From contig CACHZY010000005.1 in the NCBI GenBank assembly GCA_902584445.1, forward strand, positions 24,213 through 88,212: 64,000 nucleotides of DNA. Direction: 5' to 3'. This DNA is from an uncultured Bacteroidota bacterium (GTDB taxonomy: Bacteria; Bacteroidota; Bacteroidia; Flavobacteriales; Flavobacteriaceae). This document shows, piece by piece, positions 1 through 10,230 of this stretch (position 1 is the stretch's first letter; the number at the start of each line of letters is the position of its first letter). The position numbers were made by a program, and so were the translations under genes. Below the pieces are notes generated by a model that made no database searches, had not been told where the DNA came from, and saw nothing but the letters and a program-made list of their open reading frames with translations.

Positions 1-823
1 AAAATGTATCAAAACCGATACCTACTACCGAGATGCAAATTTGGACTGGGAAAAGACCAAAACTGAAATTCTAAAAATGGTCAAAGGAAAAAGTATACTG
101 ATTTCTCAGGGATTCATCGGCAGTGCGCCCAATGGAATGACCACTACCCTTGGCCGCGAAGGTTCAGATTATAGCGCAGCGATTTTTGCATATGCCCTAG
201 TGGCAGATTCTGTAACCATCTGGAAAGATGTTCCAGGTGTTTTAAATGGAGATCCCCGAGAATTTGAAGACACGGTATTGCTTAATCAAATTTCCTACCG
301 CGAAGCAATTGAACTGGCTTTCTACGGTGCTTCTGTCATTCACCCCAAAACCCTTCAGCCACTTCAACGTAAAGAAATTCCATTGTACGTTAAGTCTTTT
401 GAAAACCCAAAGGAACCTGGTACAGCAGTTTCAAAAGGAAAAATCTTGGAACCATATGTTCCCTGCTATATTGTCAAAAAAAATCAAACTTTACTTAAAT
501 TGTCTTCCAAAGATTTTTCTTTTATCATTGAGGAGAATATCAGTGAGATTTTTGCTTTATTGCACCAATACAAGATGAGGGTTGAAATGATCCAAAACTC
601 CGCTATCAGTTTTTCCATTTGTATCTTCAATAAGTATAGTAAGCTAGAACTCTTAGTTAAGGCATTAAATGCAAAGTTTAATGTAAAAGTTACTGATCCG
701 GTTGCTCTTTACACCATTCGTCATTTTGACAAGCCCGCTATCAACTTTATAAAAAATAAGGTGGGTAAGATTGTTTTAGAACAAAGAACAACAGACACTG
801 CCCAATTTGTGGTGATGGATTAA
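1..823 (+). CDS. lysC: Aspartate kinase, C-terminal part (truncated by window start)
   Basis: Frame stays open to base 2 (KCIKTDTYYRDANLDW...); motifs SQGFIGSAPNGMTTTLGREGSDYSA and VPGVLNGDPR plus ACT-like C-terminus. Confidence 0.9.
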   Translation, partial: KCIKTDTYYRDANLDWEKTKTEILKMVKGKSILISQGFIGSAPNGMTTTLGREGSDYSAAIFAYALVADSVTIWKDVPGVLNGDPREFEDTVLLNQISYREAIELAFYGASVIHPKTLQPLQRKEIPLYVKSFENPKEPGTAVSKGKILEPYVPCYIVKKNQTLLKLSSKDFSFIIEENISEIFALLHQYKMRVEMIQNSAISFSICIFNKYSKLELLVKALNAKFNVKVTDPVALYTIRHFDKPAINFIKNKVGKIVLEQRTTDTAQFVVMD

Positions 824-1764
824 AAAAATATATTTTTAATCTTTTCCACGATGGTAGTTGCTAGTTTGATGTGGCTTTCACGAGTCCATCCTCCCACATG
901 CGGGCTAAGGATTACATTTTTGGCGTTCATTAAATATTCCAAGGCTAAGGGAAGTTTGTCATCATTAAAAATAGAAGAAAAAGATCTGGTTTCATACTCC
1001 AAAACATCCAATCCTGCGCCCATAATTTTTCCGGATTTTAATCCCTTCACTAGATCCTCTGTAACCACAGCTGAACCTCTAGCTGTATTCAACAACCAAA
1101 AAGGGCGGCTCATTTCTTCGATAAAATTATAATCAATAATACCCCTTGTAATAGCTGTATGAGGTGTATGAATACTAATTACCTCGCTTTTAGCCATAAG
1201 TTCTTCCATGCTTACCTGCATTGCGTTTTCATCCCTAACATTATCTAAAATGTCATAGCAAAGCGTTGTTACATCAAAACCAGAAATTCTTTGGGCAAAA
1301 CTTTTTCCAGTATTTCCATAACCAATAATCCCAATCGTTCTCCCACTGAGTTCCCAACCTCGATGTCCATCCCTGTCCCATTGACCCCCTTTAATAGAAT
1401 CATGGCCTGCTTTTAGATTATTCATCAAACTAAGTAACATTCCTACACAATGTTCGCCCACAGCATTTCGATTACCTTCAGGTGCATTAATCAAGTAAAT
1501 ATTCTTCTTTTTAATAGCTTGATCATCAATATTTTCAATCCCTGCACCAACACGACCAATAAATTTTAAATTTCTGGCATGTAAAAGAAATGTCTTATCT
1601 ATTTTAAATTTACTCCGCAGAATAAGGCCATCGTACGCACCAATTTTAGAGAGTACTTCAGGTAGGCTGTCATCTAAAGCCAAATCATTTTGAAAGCCCA
1701 AAAGATCGAGTCCTTCAATCAGGGAGGGATGATTTTCTTCAATGTGTAAAACTTTCATTTTCAT
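820..1764 (-). CDS. D-2-hydroxyacid dehydrogenase (phosphoglycerate dehydrogenase-like)
   Basis: GRVGAGIENID, TIGIIGYGNTGKSFAQR NAD-binding motif, LNTARGSAVV, SPHVGGWTRES. Confidence 0.85.
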   Translation of the reverse strand: MKMKVLHIEENHPSLIEGLDLLGFQNDLALDDSLPEVLSKIGAYDGLILRSKFKIDKTFLLHARNLKFIGRVGAGIENIDDQAIKKKNIYLINAPEGNRNAVGEHCVGMLLSLMNNLKAGHDSIKGGQWDRDGHRGWELSGRTIGIIGYGNTGKSFAQRISGFDVTTLCYDILDNVRDENAMQVSMEELMAKSEVISIHTPHTAITRGIIDYNFIEEMSRPFWLLNTARGSAVVTEDLVKGLKSGKIMGAGLDVLEYETRSFSSIFNDDKLPLALEYLMNAKNVILSPHVGGWTRESHIKLATTIVEKIKNIFF

Positions 1765-1767
1765 AGA

Positions 1768-3126
1768 TTAAAATCCCAAAAAGATTTTAGCCATGTAAAA
1801 AAACAAGAAAATCCCGAAAATATCATTGGCAGTGGTGATAAAGGGGCCTGTAGCAATAGCAGGGTCAATCCCTCGTTTATTAAGAATAATTGGCACAAAA
1901 GTACCCACTAATGCAGCGATAATAATTACCCCCATCATGGCGCCCGCAATGGTAAGGCTTATTATAGGGTCTTGATTGATAATGAAACCAAATAAAATAA
2001 GAATTAATGCCAACACTAGTCCATTAATAAGACCCAAGCCTATTTCTTTAAACAGTAGAGGGAGCAATGACCCTTTCACTAGGTTATTGGCCAGTCCCTG
2101 AACTATGATTGCTGAGGATTGAACACCAACATTTCCAGCCATAGCTGCGATCAGTGGAGTGTAAAAAAATAAACTCCGTAATTCAGGTAATTCCATTATT
2201 TTTTCAAAGTCTTGAAGAATAAAAACACCTCCTAAACCACCAAGTAATCCTAGAAATAGCCAAGGTAATCGAGCTTTTGTAAGCTCAAAAACACCATCAT
2301 TAGCTTCAACATCGTTAGATATTCCAGCCGCCAGCTGGTAATCCTTTTCTGCTTCTTCTTTAATGAGGTCAACGATATCGTCAATCGTAATTCTTCCCAC
2401 TAATTGTTTTTTTTTGTCCACAACAGGAATGGCTTCCAAATCGTATTTTGACATAATATCAGCAACTTCTTCCCCGGGTTGATCGATTGTTACAGCATCA
2501 ACTTGGGGAATATAAATATCTTTAACAATTGCCCTAGAATTGGCCGTTATCAAGTCTTTTAAAGAGAGTCTTCCCTTAAGAATATTGTGCTCATCTACTA
2601 CATAAATGGAATGAACTCGAGTAACCTCTTCTGCCTGAGCACGCATTGCGTTGAGACATTTTAAAACACTGAGATTTTCTTCTACTTTTACCAATTCCTT
2701 CGCCATCAAACCTCCTGCAGTATTTTCGTTATAGGTAAGCAGCTCACGAATATCTTCAACATGGTCAGAATCTTTAATTTGAGACATGACAATTTCCTGT
2801 CTATCTTCTGGTAGTTCTGAAATAAGGTCAGCAGCGTCATCTGTATCGAGCTCTTCGATTTCTTCTGCAATCTCTTTGGCAGAAAGTTTTTCTAGTATTC
2901 TCTCTCTTATGTCTTCATCCACTTCTGCAAGTGCATCAGCTGTCTTTTCACTTTCTAGAAGTTTGATTAGATAAGTCGCTTGTTCAGTTGAGAGTTCGTA
3001 AATGACTTCAGCAATATCTGCGTAATGCAAATCCTTTAATCTTTTGCGCAGCCGCACATCAGAGCTTTTATTTATGAGCTCCTTGATGTTATCTATCACA
3101 GATTTACTGATTTCAAACTTTGGCAT
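1768..3126 (-). CDS. mgtE: Magnesium transporter MgtE
   Basis: N-terminal MgtE superhelical domain, CBS pair, C-terminal TM domain (GNVGVQSSAIIVQGLA, ITTANDIFGIFLFF). Confidence 0.93.
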   Translation of the reverse strand: MPKFEISKSVIDNIKELINKSSDVRLRKRLKDLHYADIAEVIYELSTEQATYLIKLLESEKTADALAEVDEDIRERILEKLSAKEIAEEIEELDTDDAADLISELPEDRQEIVMSQIKDSDHVEDIRELLTYNENTAGGLMAKELVKVEENLSVLKCLNAMRAQAEEVTRVHSIYVVDEHNILKGRLSLKDLITANSRAIVKDIYIPQVDAVTIDQPGEEVADIMSKYDLEAIPVVDKKKQLVGRITIDDIVDLIKEEAEKDYQLAAGISNDVEANDGVFELTKARLPWLFLGLLGGLGGVFILQDFEKIMELPELRSLFFYTPLIAAMAGNVGVQSSAIIVQGLANNLVKGSLLPLLFKEIGLGLINGLVLALILILFGFIINQDPIISLTIAGAMMGVIIIAALVGTFVPIILNKRGIDPAIATGPFITTANDIFGIFLFFYMAKIFLGF

Positions 3127-3892
3127 TTTCCACTTTTTTTGTCAGCGCAATGAATTCGTCTCCAGATAATTTTTCCGGTCGCAGGTCAAAGATACTATCT
3201 TCTATAACATTTTTTGGAATGCCAAGGCTTTTAAGACTGTTTCTTAAGGTTTTTCTGCGCTGTTGAAAACTTAGTTTTACGACTTTAAAGAGCAGTCTTT
3301 CATCGAAATCATTAGATAAATTCGTTTTTCTCGTTAGAGCAATGACCCCAGAATCTACTTTTGGAGGAGGTGAAAAGACTAATGGAGCTACACTGAAAAG
3401 GTATTCAGTATTATAGAAGATTTGACAAAGTACTGAAAGAATTCCATAGGCTTTACTTCCTGGTCTTTCACAGATTCTTTTGGCCACTTCTTTTTGGAAC
3501 ATTCCACAAAAAAAAGGAATTCGATCTCTGTTTTCAAGTGTCTTAAATACTATTTGACTTGAAATATTGTAAGGGAAGTTTCCAATAATTGAAAACTTTT
3601 CATTTCCAAAAAAACTTTTCAATTCCATTTTAATAAAATTTCCAGATATAATTTTATTTTTCAATGTCGGAAATTTTTTGGTTAAGAAACTTACAGCCTC
3701 ATTATCAATTTCTATAAGTTTTAAATTGATATTTTTTTTGATTAAAAAGTTTGTTAATACTCCCATTCCTGGGCCAATTTCTAAAACATTTTTTCCATGA
3801 TTAATAAATGGCTGATCAGTAATTTTTTCTGCAATATTTAAATCATTCAAAAAGTGTTGTCCTAACTTTTTTTTTGGAGTTACAGCTTTCAT
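3113..3892 (-). CDS. rsmA: 16S rRNA (adenine1518-N6/adenine1519-N6)-dimethyltransferase
   Basis: KKKLGQHFLNDLNIAEKI, VLEIGPGMGVLT, IIGNFPYNISSQI; overlaps mgtE by 14 nt. Confidence 0.95.
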   Translation of the reverse strand: MKAVTPKKKLGQHFLNDLNIAEKITDQPFINHGKNVLEIGPGMGVLTNFLIKKNINLKLIEIDNEAVSFLTKKFPTLKNKIISGNFIKMELKSFFGNEKFSIIGNFPYNISSQIVFKTLENRDRIPFFCGMFQKEVAKRICERPGSKAYGILSVLCQIFYNTEYLFSVAPLVFSPPPKVDSGVIALTRKTNLSNDFDERLLFKVVKLSFQQRRKTLRNSLKSLGIPKNVIEDSIFDLRPEKLSGDEFIALTKKVENAKV

Positions 3893-4006
3893 ACTTTTAA
3901 ATTATGATTTAAAGTTTTAGGCTAAATTTAGTAACCATTTACCTAATCAGAATATTAGGGAACAATGGAGGATTTGAATAAAACTTTACATTTAAGAATA
4001 TCATTT

Positions 4007-5278
4007 TTAATCAATCATTTCAAACCCAGTATAAGCTATTAAAGCTTCGGGTATTTTAATCCCACTCTTAACTTGAAAATTCTCTAGTAGTCCAGCAACT
4101 ACTCTAGGGATGGCGAGTGAACTTCCATTTAAAGTATGAACTAAAGCTTTTTTACCTTCACTATCTTTATATCTGATTTTAAGCCGTTCTGCCTGAAAAC
4201 TGTTAAATGTGGATACAGAACTCACTTCTAACCATCGCTCTTGAGCTGCTGAATAAATCTCAAAATCAAAGGTTAAGGCTGAGGTGAAGCCTAAATCTCC
4301 GCCACATAACTTTAATATCCTGAAGGGCAATTCTAATTCAGCTAAAATGTTTTTTACATGATCTACCATTCCATCTAGAGAATCTCTGGAATTATCAGGT
4401 CTTTCAATTCTGACGATTTCGACTTTATCAAATTGATGTAGTCTATTGAGTCCTCTAACATTTGCTCCATAGCTGCCAGCCTCTCTTCTAAAGCAGGGAG
4501 TATATCCAGTCATACAGATTGGAAGCTCCTTATTACTAAGTAATTTATTTCTATATATATTAGTTAATGGAACTTCCGCGGTTGGAATTAGATACAAGTT
4601 ATCTTCTTTAATGTGATACATCTGCCCTTCTTTATCTGGAAGTTGGCCCGTTCCAAATCCTGATAATTCATTAACTAGGTGTGGAACTTGATATTCTTTG
4701 TAACCAGCATCAATATTTTTATCGAGAAAATATTGAATTAGCGCTCTTTGAAGTTTAGCCCCTTTTCCTTTATATACAGGGAATCCAGCACCAGTAATTT
4801 TACTCCCAAGATCAAAATCAATTAGATTGTATTTTGTGGCTAATTCCCAATGTGGTAATGCCTTTTGAGGAAACTCAGGTATTAAGCCTGTACGAAAAAC
4901 TTCTTCATTATTGTCCTCGTTATTTCCTGAGGGTACAATATCCTCGGGAATATTTGGGATTTGAGTTCTCAACGACATTAAGTCTGCTTCTATCTTTTGT
5001 ATCTGTTCTTGCAAATCTTTTGTGACTATTTTCAAGTTTAGAGTTTCCACTTTTAGGTTGTTCGCTTCAACTTTTTTTCCTGATTTAAATAATATACCTA
5101 TATCATTTGAGAGTTGATTGCTTTTTGAAAGAACCTCATCTAATTGAGTTTGGAGGGCGCGACGATTTTGATCAATTTCAAGGAGTTGATCAATAAGTTC
5201 GGGGTGTGAAAAATTTCTCTTGGCTAAACCCTCTTTAGCTTTGGTCGGGTTTTCTCTAAGATAAACAAGCGATAACAT
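4007..5278 (-). CDS. serS: Seryl-tRNA synthetase
   Basis: N-terminal coiled-coil and class II aaRS motifs (YLIPTAEVPLTNIYR, TPCFRREAGSYG, LNGSSLAIPRVVAGLLENFQ). Confidence 0.96.
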   Translation of the reverse strand: MLSLVYLRENPTKAKEGLAKRNFSHPELIDQLLEIDQNRRALQTQLDEVLSKSNQLSNDIGILFKSGKKVEANNLKVETLNLKIVTKDLQEQIQKIEADLMSLRTQIPNIPEDIVPSGNNEDNNEEVFRTGLIPEFPQKALPHWELATKYNLIDFDLGSKITGAGFPVYKGKGAKLQRALIQYFLDKNIDAGYKEYQVPHLVNELSGFGTGQLPDKEGQMYHIKEDNLYLIPTAEVPLTNIYRNKLLSNKELPICMTGYTPCFRREAGSYGANVRGLNRLHQFDKVEIVRIERPDNSRDSLDGMVDHVKNILAELELPFRILKLCGGDLGFTSALTFDFEIYSAAQERWLEVSSVSTFNSFQAERLKIRYKDSEGKKALVHTLNGSSLAIPRVVAGLLENFQVKSGIKIPEALIAYTGFEMID

Positions 5279-5332
5279 GTAATTTAATTTTTCATTACAA
5301 AGGTATGTGAAAGCATTGGATTTCTAATTAAA

Positions 5333-6265
5333 CTAGAGGTATTGTGGGATCAATTTTTGACAATGCTTCTTATCAATATCTAATTGAATCTTAAGCTTTT
5401 CAATAGATTCAAACTTTTTTTCCTCTCTAATTTTTTCTAATATTTCAAGAGTCATTTCGTGGCCATAGAGGTTTCCATTAAAATTAAATAAATGTGTTTC
5501 TATTTGATTATTTTTTGCTGATATCGTTGGTCTAATTCCAATGTTCATCATTCCAAAATAGGTTTGTTTTTTTAGCCTTGTCCTTGCAAGATAGACTCCA
5601 TTTTGAGGTTTGAGCTTATACTTTTCAAATATATTTAAGTTAGCTGTGGGGTAACCAATTTTTCTTCCCAATTCATCCCCTTTTATTATTTTTCCAGATA
5701 AATTAAATGGTCTGCTGAGGAATTTATTAACTAATTTAAAGTCTCCACTTATTATAGCATTTCGAACTTTGGTTGAACTTACCGAAATCGATTTAATATC
5801 TTGGGCAGGAATTTCATCAACCTCAAAATTATAATCTAAACCAAAACTCTTTAGGGTTTGAACCGTGGCCTCTCTATTTCGGCCAAAACGGTGATCATAA
5901 CCAATCATCAGTTTTGATACTTTTAGACTATTTACTAAGATATCTCGTGTAAATTTTATGGCTGACATTCTAGAAAAATCCTTTGTGAAAGGATGAATAA
6001 TCAAAACTTCCACTCCTAATTTTCTGAAAATATTTTTCTTTTCGTTCATGGTATCGATCATCTTAATATTTGAGTCCTTTTGCAAGACCATGCGGGGATG
6101 GGGAAAAAAAGTAAGCAATATCGTTAGTAAATTTTCTTTTTTCCCCTTTGCTACCATATCAGTGATAATTTTCCTATGTCCAATATGGACTCCGTCGAAT
6201 GTTCCAATTGTTACAATTGATTCTCTTGAAGGTTTGTATTCCAATATGTTTTCAAATACTTTCAT
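5333..6265 (-). CDS. ribF: Bifunctional riboflavin kinase/FAD synthetase
   Basis: VTIGTFDGVHIGHRKI, IGYDHRFGRNREA, GRKIGYPTANL, NGVYLA. Confidence 0.95.
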   Translation of the reverse strand: MKVFENILEYKPSRESIVTIGTFDGVHIGHRKIITDMVAKGKKENLLTILLTFFPHPRMVLQKDSNIKMIDTMNEKKNIFRKLGVEVLIIHPFTKDFSRMSAIKFTRDILVNSLKVSKLMIGYDHRFGRNREATVQTLKSFGLDYNFEVDEIPAQDIKSISVSSTKVRNAIISGDFKLVNKFLSRPFNLSGKIIKGDELGRKIGYPTANLNIFEKYKLKPQNGVYLARTRLKKQTYFGMMNIGIRPTISAKNNQIETHLFNFNGNLYGHEMTLEILEKIREEKKFESIEKLKIQLDIDKKHCQKLIPQYL

Positions 6266-6353
6266 CTAAAATTAAGTATCACTTCAAAAGTACATTATAA
6301 TTGCTTTAAGTTTTGTGGTCTTTTTTTTTTAATTTAAAGGAAAAATAATTGCA

Positions 6354-7385
6354 TTGGTCATTCGACGAGTAATATTACTCTTTCTGTTCATTATTTTATT
6401 TTTCTTTAACGAGATCCAAGCCCAAGATTATTGGTCTAAAGCTGATAAAGAAATAGTCTTACCTCAAACATTTCAAGCAAGGGAAGATTGGCATTACTTA
6501 TCATTGGATAATGATAAATTAAAAGCTTTATTAATACCTAAAAACATTTCTACCTCCGAGTCTCAGGAAAATAATATATCGATTGAGCTTCCAAATGAAA
6601 AGGGAATTGAAGAAACATTTTCATTAACTTCTGTTGCTGTTCTATCTCCTGAACTAGCCAGACAATTTCCTAAGATTAAAACTTATGTGGGAAGAAGTAA
6701 AAGTAGACCAGATGTATCTGTAAGAATGTCATATACACCAATGGGAATCAATGCTTGGATACGTTTTCCAGACGGTAAAAATAGATTTATTCAACCGATT
6801 GATAAAGATAGAAATTACTTGTCTTATTTGCGATCAGAGAATAATACGATCAGTAGTTTTGAATGTACTACTCCATTGGATCAAAATTCGATTGTAGAAG
6901 AAAAATTAAAACGAAGGGGAAGTAGTCTCAGAACCTCTGATAGCCATCTTAAAATATTCAGGTTAGCCATCTCTACTTCTGGAGGTTATACTTCTTTTTG
7001 GGGAGATGATGATCAAAGTAATGGTAGTAATAAAGAAGATGCTTTTGCTGCAGTAGTTAGTACAATTAATCGAGTTAATGAGATTTTTGAAAATGAATTA
7101 GGAATTCACTTGGAGTTGGTAAATGGTCTGGATTTAATTTATGACGACCCTGATAATGACCCCTACACTGATGATTTTGGTTCTGAGGTTCAAGAAACCC
7201 TTGATGAGGTATTTGGCTCTCAAAACTACGATATTGGGCACTTATTTGCATATTCTACAGCAAGCGGTGGAGGGAATGCTGGTTCAGTAGGTAACGTCTG
7301 CATAGATAATAAAAAAGGGTCAGCTTACAGTTATCATCCCTTTGAGGGATCATTTAATGATCCTTTTTTTGAGCGATCATTTTGA
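6354..7385 (+). CDS. Secreted zinc metallopeptidase (reprolysin/M12B-like), N-terminal fragment
   Basis: Signal peptide followed by prodomain and start of metzincin domain; frame ends just before the zinc-binding motif because of a +1 shift relative to the next ORF. Confidence 0.75.
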   Translation: MVIRRVILLFLFIILFFFNEIQAQDYWSKADKEIVLPQTFQAREDWHYLSLDNDKLKALLIPKNISTSESQENNISIELPNEKGIEETFSLTSVAVLSPELARQFPKIKTYVGRSKSRPDVSVRMSYTPMGINAWIRFPDGKNRFIQPIDKDRNYLSYLRSENNTISSFECTTPLDQNSIVEEKLKRRGSSLRTSDSHLKIFRLAISTSGGYTSFWGDDDQSNGSNKEDAFAAVVSTINRVNEIFENELGIHLELVNGLDLIYDDPDNDPYTDDFGSEVQETLDEVFGSQNYDIGHLFAYSTASGGGNAGSVGNVCIDNKKGSAYSYHPFEGSFNDPFFERSF

Positions 7386-10230
7386 TATCGATTATGTAGC
7401 CCACGAAATGGCTCACCAATTTGGAGCATTTCATACTTTTGGTTATGAAAATGAATTTGAGGGAGTAAGCTCAGAGCCTGGCAGTGGTTCAACTATAATG
7501 GGTTATGCTGGAATTACTGGATCGGACAATGTACAAAGGCATAGTGATCCTTATTTTCATTATCATAGTCTAAAAAATATAAATGATTATGTTCAAAATC
7601 AAACCTGCTATACCACAACATTAAATGAAAATGAACCCCCTACTGTAAATGCTGGTATAGATTATACTATCCCAATAGGTACTGCATATGAATTGAAGGC
7701 AACTGCGAGCGATCCAGATAATCTAAAATTGTATTACTGTTGGGAACAATTGGATAGTGGGGAAGTAGGAACTAATAATTTTGGACCTAATTTTCATTTG
7801 GGTAGTCAGGCTCGTTCGCTACCACCAACTGAAAGCGCTATAAGGACGATTCCAAGGATGGAGTCAGTTTTGGATGGAAAACTGACAGAAACGAATCCTA
7901 CAATTGGAAGTAATTGGGAAACAGTTTCAAATATTGAAAGAACTCTAACATGGGGTGTAACTGTTAGAGATTATTTTCCTGCTTTAGCAAATGGAAAAGG
8001 TAAAACTACTTCTGATGCTAGAATAATAAAAGTGACATCTAAAGCTGGTCCATTTAAAATTTTATCTCAGGCTGAAGAAGGAATTTTTTGGGAAGGGGGC
8101 TCTAGGCAAATCGTTTCTTGGGATGTTTCAAATACTGATCAGAGCCCTATTAACACCAAAAACGTTTCAATTTTAATATCTAAAGACTTAGGACAGACTT
8201 TTAATGAAATTCTAGTTGCCAATACACCAAACGATGGTAATGAAGAAATAACTGTGCCAGCAGATATCAATTCCGATCAAGTGAGAATTAAAATTGTTCC
8301 TGATAATTCTATTTATTTCACTGTAAACACTCAAAATATAGAAATTCAACAGTCGCCATTTACTTTTTTATTTGATAAATATAATCAAGAGATTTGCGAG
8401 GAATCAGAAATTATTTTTAATTATTACTATGAAACTTACCTTGGATTTAATGAAGAAGTAAATCTCGGCATAAGCAACTTACCTGAAGGATTAGAAGCTG
8501 TTTTCTCATCACCTAAATTAACACAAGGCTCGAGTTCGGGAACCTTGAGGCTCTTAGGACTTGAAAATTTATCTAATCAGGATTTAACACTAGAGGTTTT
8601 CGCTCTAGGGAGCACAATTTCAAAAACAGTTGAGTTAGAACTAAGGGCTTTAAACGATAATTTTTCCAATATTGAACTTTTAAGCCCAACTATGGATGAA
8701 GAGGGTATTAGTAGAAATGTTACGTTGACTTGGGAGGTTGAGACTAGTGCTACTTCTTATATTTTAGAGGTAGCGAAAGATGTAAATTTTTCAAATATTA
8801 TTGTTTCTACCTCTACCATTATGAACTCGTATTTTCTTAAAAATTTAGATTTTGCAGAGGAATATTTTTGGCGGGTTAAACCATTAAATATTTGTGGCAC
8901 TGGTGCCTTTTCTGAAACTAGAGCTTTTAATACAACTTTGATTAATTGTAAAAATTATTACCCCTCAAGTCTGCCTAGTCAAATTAGTGATAGTCAAGGG
9001 GTTTTTCCTGGAGTAACAAAAGTCACTATAAATGTTTTTGATCAAGCTTTTATTGAAGATATCAACGTAAAGATATCTATTGAACATGCCTATATTGAAG
9101 ATATTTCAATCTATCTAATTGCACCTAACCAAACCAAAATTAAATTATCACAGAATTTAGGAGAAAATTTGGGTAATTACATAAATACTGTTTTTGATCA
9201 GGAGTCCTCAAATCCAATTGTATTTGCACTGCCCCCATTTATAGGTTCATTTAGTCCAATTGAAGATTTATCAGATCTTTATGGCAATGAAATGAAGGGG
9301 GAATGGATACTTCAAATAGAGGATAATTTTGAAGGAACATCAGGAAATTTAACTGACGCTGAATTGCAAATATGCTACAGTGGAGAAATTATTCTAGATA
9401 CTGATAATGATTCAATAGCAGACTTTAAGGATAATTGCCCAACTATAGCTAATAATGATCAATCTGATATTGATAGAGATGGGTTGGGAGACTTATGTGA
9501 CTTGAATACCTTTAATAATTTTTTAATTACAAAATCAAATCCAACTTGTGCATTAAAGAACAATGGAATAATAAGTATAAATGGTAAGGCTCATTTTAGC
9601 TACAAAGCAGATATTAAGGGTCCCAATGGGTATTTTTCTCAAAAGAGATTTAATCACTTATATGATGCTACAATAAAAAATCTTTCTCCAGGGAATTATT
9701 CAATTTGTATAACTTCTGATGAGGAAATCAATTTTGAAAGTTGCTTCAAGACCTTACTTGAAAGTCCGGATCCGCTTAACGTTTTAACCGAGTTAAATTA
9801 TCAAAATCAATCCCTTACAATTGATCTTTCAGGAGCTATAAACTATGAAATATTACTTAATAATAGCCGTTATAAATTAAATTCAGGAAGACACCAACTT
9901 TATTTAAAGGAGGGATTAAATAGGTTAGAGATTAGAACTAACCAAGAATGTCATGGAAAAGTGGAAGAGAATATTTATCTATCAGATGTATCAACTATTT
10001 ATCCAAATCCAGCTTTTGATTCGGTTAACGTCTTATTAGGAGGACAAGCCAATGACTTTATAATCTCTATTTTCAGCATTCAAGGGGATTTAATAGAGCA
10101 ATTTAAGGAGCAACATCTACCTAGTAACCGAACCTTTACTATTCCTTTAGATTATTATCCCAAAGGGGTTTATCTCATCAATGTTATTTGTGGAGATAAA
10201 ATTGAGAATATCAAATTACTTAAGAGATGA
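7342..10230 (+). CDS. Secreted zinc metallopeptidase, remainder: catalytic motif, FN3-like, P/proprotein convertase-like domain, TSP3 repeats, SprB-like module, T9SS sorting domain
   Basis: HEMAHQFGAFH metzincin motif; DTDNDSIADFKDNCPTIANNDQSDIDRDGLGDLCD TSP3 repeats; YPNP...KGVYLINV...K T9SS type A CTD. Probably one gene with the preceding ORF. Confidence 0.8.
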   Translation: MRDHLMILFLSDHFDIDYVAHEMAHQFGAFHTFGYENEFEGVSSEPGSGSTIMGYAGITGSDNVQRHSDPYFHYHSLKNINDYVQNQTCYTTTLNENEPPTVNAGIDYTIPIGTAYELKATASDPDNLKLYYCWEQLDSGEVGTNNFGPNFHLGSQARSLPPTESAIRTIPRMESVLDGKLTETNPTIGSNWETVSNIERTLTWGVTVRDYFPALANGKGKTTSDARIIKVTSKAGPFKILSQAEEGIFWEGGSRQIVSWDVSNTDQSPINTKNVSILISKDLGQTFNEILVANTPNDGNEEITVPADINSDQVRIKIVPDNSIYFTVNTQNIEIQQSPFTFLFDKYNQEICEESEIIFNYYYETYLGFNEEVNLGISNLPEGLEAVFSSPKLTQGSSSGTLRLLGLENLSNQDLTLEVFALGSTISKTVELELRALNDNFSNIELLSPTMDEEGISRNVTLTWEVETSATSYILEVAKDVNFSNIIVSTSTIMNSYFLKNLDFAEEYFWRVKPLNICGTGAFSETRAFNTTLINCKNYYPSSLPSQISDSQGVFPGVTKVTINVFDQAFIEDINVKISIEHAYIEDISIYLIAPNQTKIKLSQNLGENLGNYINTVFDQESSNPIVFALPPFIGSFSPIEDLSDLYGNEMKGEWILQIEDNFEGTSGNLTDAELQICYSGEIILDTDNDSIADFKDNCPTIANNDQSDIDRDGLGDLCDLNTFNNFLITKSNPTCALKNNGIISINGKAHFSYKADIKGPNGYFSQKRFNHLYDATIKNLSPGNYSICITSDEEINFESCFKTLLESPDPLNVLTELNYQNQSLTIDLSGAINYEILLNNSRYKLNSGRHQLYLKEGLNRLEIRTNQECHGKVEENIYLSDVSTIYPNPAFDSVNVLLGGQANDFIISIFSIQGDLIEQFKEQHLPSNRTFTIPLDYYPKGVYLINVICGDKIENIKLLKR
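7365..7371 (+). repeat. T7 homopolymer at the frameshift in the metallopeptidase gene
   Basis: gatccTTTTTTTgagcgatc; removing one T joins both ORFs as ...NDPFLSDHFDIDYVAHEMAHQFGAFH. Confidence 0.85.

Noticed and set aside
246-578. 110-aa ORF inside the aspartate kinase gene
   Set aside because: Alternative frame of a clear conserved gene with no recognisable domain.
2786-2974. Ser-rich plus-strand ORF inside mgtE
   Set aside because: Antisense to a conserved coding region; low-complexity shadow ORF.
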